A DNA stretch of 64,000 nt from Paenarthrobacter nitroguajacolicus JCM 14115. GTDB taxonomy: Bacteria; Actinomycetota; Actinomycetes; Actinomycetales; Micrococcaceae. The translations under genes were made by a program, and so were the position numbers. Where the stretch lies: positions 1 through 64,000 of the forward strand of contig BBFS01000007.1 of NCBI GenBank assembly GCA_001313365.1, in the 5' to 3' direction. Shown in pieces: positions 62,361-64,000 of this stretch. The notes below the pieces were generated by a model. It worked only from the letters and a program-made list of their open reading frames with translations. It was not told where the DNA came from and made no database searches. Each line of letters begins with the position of its first letter. The stretch's first letter is position 1.

Positions 62361-62437
62361 ACAGGGAGTCTACGAGCACAGGCGCAGATCGCGCGCAACG
62401 TGAACCGCACACTGCGGGTCTTTTAGCTGGCAACCCT

Positions 62438-62463
62438 CTTGTAGTACAAGTTTCAAACTTGTA
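62438..62463. promoter_or_regulatory. Operator with three CTTGTA half-sites
   Basis: CTTGTA at 62438-62443, TACAAG at 62445-62450 (inverted) and CTTGTA at 62458-62463. The pair TACAAGT / ACTTGTA (62445-62451 and 62457-62463) is a perfect palindrome with a 5-base centre. It lies 43 bases before the enolase-family start; the adjacent GntR protein is the likely binder. Confidence 0.75.
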
Positions 62464-62505
62464 TCCTAAGTGGCAGGCAAGGATGCCGTCCCCACTAGGA
62501 GAACC

Positions 62506-63633
62506 ATGAGCACCGTAGATCTCATTCGTCACGTCAAGCTGTCCACCGCAAGGTTGCCCCCTCACTGTGCCCATCAGCGATGCCAAAGTCTTCACCGGCC
62601 GGCAAAAGCCCATGACCGAAGTGGTGTTCCTGTTCGCCGAAATCACCACGGAACAGGGCCACAGCGGCATCGGATTCAGTTACTCCAAGCGCGCAGGCGG
62701 CCCGGCGCAATATGCCCACGCCAAGGAGGTCGCAGAGGCATCATCGGCGAGGACCCCAACGACATCGGCAAGATCTACACCAAGCTTCTTTGGGCCGGCG
62801 CTCCGTGGGGCGGTCCGGTGTGGCAACGCAAGCCCTGGCCGCAATAGACATCGCCCTCTACGACCTCAAGGCGAAGCGCGCCGGGCTCCCCCCCTTGCCA
62901 AGCTCCTGCTCTTACCGCGACTCGGTCCAGACCTACAACACGTCCGGCGGCTTCCTCAACGCCACCTTGGATGAGGTCAAGGAACGCGCCACACAGTCCA
63001 TCGACGAGGGGGGGATTGGCGGAATCAAAATCAAGGTCGGCCTGCCGGACTCCAAGGAAGATCTCCGCCGCGTCGCCGGAGTTCGCCAGCACATCGGCTG
63101 GGACGTCCCGCTCATGGTGGACGCGAATCAGCAATGGGACCGCGCCACCGCCTTGCGCATGGGCCGCCAACTCGAAGAATTCAATCTCATCTGGATCGAA
63201 GAACCACTGGACGCGTATGACTTCGAAGGCCACGCGCACCTTGCACAGGTCTTGGACACACCCATCGCAACCGGTGAAATGCTGGCGTCCGTTGCCGAGC
63301 ACAAGGGCCTCATCAATGCGAACAGCTGCGACATCATCCAACCCGATGCTCCCCGCGTTGGCGGCATCACCCAGTTCCTGCGCCTCGCGGCGTTGGCTGA
63401 TGAAAGAGGCTGGGCCTCGCCCCGCACTTTGCCATGGAAATCCACCTGCACCTGGCTGCTGCTACCCGCGTGAGCCTTGGGTGGAGCACTTCGACTGGCT
63501 TGACCCGCTGTTCGAGGAGCGCCTGGAAACCAAGAATGGCCGCATGATCGTTCCGGACCGCCCTGGATTGGGTGTTACCTTGAGCGCACAGGCGCGGGCA
63601 TGGACCACCGAATCAGTGGAATTCGGCGCGTAA
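62506..63633 (+). CDS. Enolase-superfamily dehydratase (L-talarate/galactarate dehydratase-like)
   Basis: Mandelate racemase/muconate lactonizing enzyme family, about 375 residues. It starts MSTVDLIRHVKLSTARLPL at ATG 62506 with AGGAG upstream. The barrel shows IGGIKIKVGLPDSKEDLRRV (KxK acid/base), PLMVDANQQWDRATALRMG (first metal Asp), LIWIEEPLDAYDFEGHAHLA (Glu), PIATGEMLAS (Glu) and SCDIIQPDAPRVGGITQFLR, and ends LAPHFAMEIHLHLAAAYPRE with the His of the catalytic dyad. It likely dehydrates an aldarate sugar acid (talarate/galactarate type) with Mg2+. Breaks lie near 62563, 62733, 62805, 62895 and 63415-63465. A GntR regulator follows 10 bases later. Confidence 0.87.
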
Positions 63634-63643
63634 TCTTGAACCC

Positions 63644-64000
63644 ATGAGCCGAAACCTGACTGCGGATCTCGCCGCCGACCTTCGCAACCGCATCGTCGAC
63701 GGCGTCATCCAGCCAGGTGAGAAGCTCCCCCCCAGCGAAAACACCCTCATCAGCGAGTTCGGGGTGAGCCGGACCGTTGTCCGTTCCGCCCTCACCCGAT
63801 TGCAGGCCGAGGGACTTGTGGAAACCGAACGTGGGCGGGGCAGCTTCGCGCTGACCCCCCCGCCCGCGGACGGACCCACGCCTGCACCAGGAACGCGGGC
63901 CGTTGGCAGCATGGAAGAGCGGCTGCAGATGCTCGACTTCCGGATCGGCGTCGAGACAGAAGCCGCAGCACTTGCCGCCCGGAACCACACAGAACACCAG
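63644..64000 (+). CDS. GntR-family regulator (3' truncated by window)
   Basis: The N-terminal 119 residues are present: MSRNLTADLAADLRNRIVDG, VIQPGEKLPSENTLISEFGV and SRTVVRSALTRLQAEGLVET (winged helix with the ERGRGSF wing), then the start of an FCD-type domain (MEERLQMLDFRIGVETEAAA). The gene continues past 64000. The ATG 63644 start lies 10 bases behind the enolase-family gene, so it is co-transcribed with it and should act on the CTTGTA operator upstream (inference). In-frame C runs near 63728 and 63857 may contain extra bases. Confidence 0.85.
   Translation, partial: MSRNLTADLAADLRNRIVDGVIQPGEKLPPSENTLISEFGVSRTVVRSALTRLQAEGLVETERGRGSFALTPPPADGPTPAPGTRAVGSMEERLQMLDFRIGVETEAAALAARNHTEHQ

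Overview
The window is about 64 kb of high-GC, gene-dense chromosome. Gene content points to an actinobacterium of the family Micrococcaceae, most likely Arthrobacter or Paenarthrobacter: putrescine oxidase, DUF5997, DUF2630 and DUF5937 proteins, an OpgC-type membrane protein, a secreted GH25 enzyme with S-layer-like repeats, many LacI/GntR/TetR-controlled sugar and amine modules, and GTG starts. The genus is inferred from protein resemblance only. I saw no rRNA, tRNA, phage, insertion sequence, CRISPR array or replication origin.

The dominant property is technical. Runs of G or C are abnormally long, typically 5-8 bases, and most genes change reading frame at such a run. At some runs the excess is one or two bases and breaks the frame. 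At others it is three bases and only duplicates a Gly or Pro, as in phosphoglucomutase. A few short runs seem to have lost a base. I therefore describe genes as joined, frame-corrected units and say where the frame breaks. I treat the breaks as sequence error, not as pseudogenes.

Layout. 1-13.4 kb: an amidase tail, a POT peptide transporter, a DUF4190 membrane protein, an SDR oxidoreductase, phosphoglucomutase, a 2H phosphoesterase, a RutE-like nitroreductase, a glycosidase-like/OpgC fusion, a UraA-type permease and a GH25 lysozyme. 13.5-14.5 kb: a HEPN / winged-helix nucleotidyltransferase pair resembling type VII toxin-antitoxin modules. 14.6-21.8 kb: a beta-glucoside utilisation cluster (binding protein, two permeases, GH1 glucosidase, LacI repressor, Gfo/Idh dehydrogenase) behind twin identical operators. 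21.6-31.5 kb: a DUF2975/XRE pair, a PfpI protein, a secreted FG-GAP protein, a DHFR-like protein, a DUF5937 regulator with a divergent MFS exporter, small proteins and glycerate kinase. 31.7-41.4 kb: a hydroxyacid dehydrogenase, a divergent GH2 enzyme, GDPD, an NAD-binding epimerase, an ICMT-like protein, a HAD phosphatase, a glutathionyl-hydroquinone reductase homologue, a PfkB kinase and an alpha/beta hydrolase. 41.5-47.7 kb: a (p)ppGpp synthetase, a SulP transporter, a BASS transporter, a LacI regulator and a divergent alditol oxidase. 47.7-54.2 kb: a 5-oxoprolinase-type operon (pxpA, MHS transporter, pxpB, pxpC, biotin carboxylase) with a divergent GntR regulator. 54.2-58.4 kb: an HTH-less LysR-type sensor domain, DUF5997, a VOC protein and small genes. 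56.9-61.6 kb: a putrescine module (APC permease, tandem universal stress protein, putrescine oxidase) with a divergent TetR regulator. 61.6-64 kb: a lipoprotein, a talarate/galactarate-dehydratase-like enolase and the start of its GntR regulator.

Most of the window is ordinary catabolic chromosome. The observations I rate highest are the homopolymer artefact, the glycosidase/OpgC fusion, the wHTH-nucleotidyltransferase/HEPN pair, and several well-resolved operator architectures.
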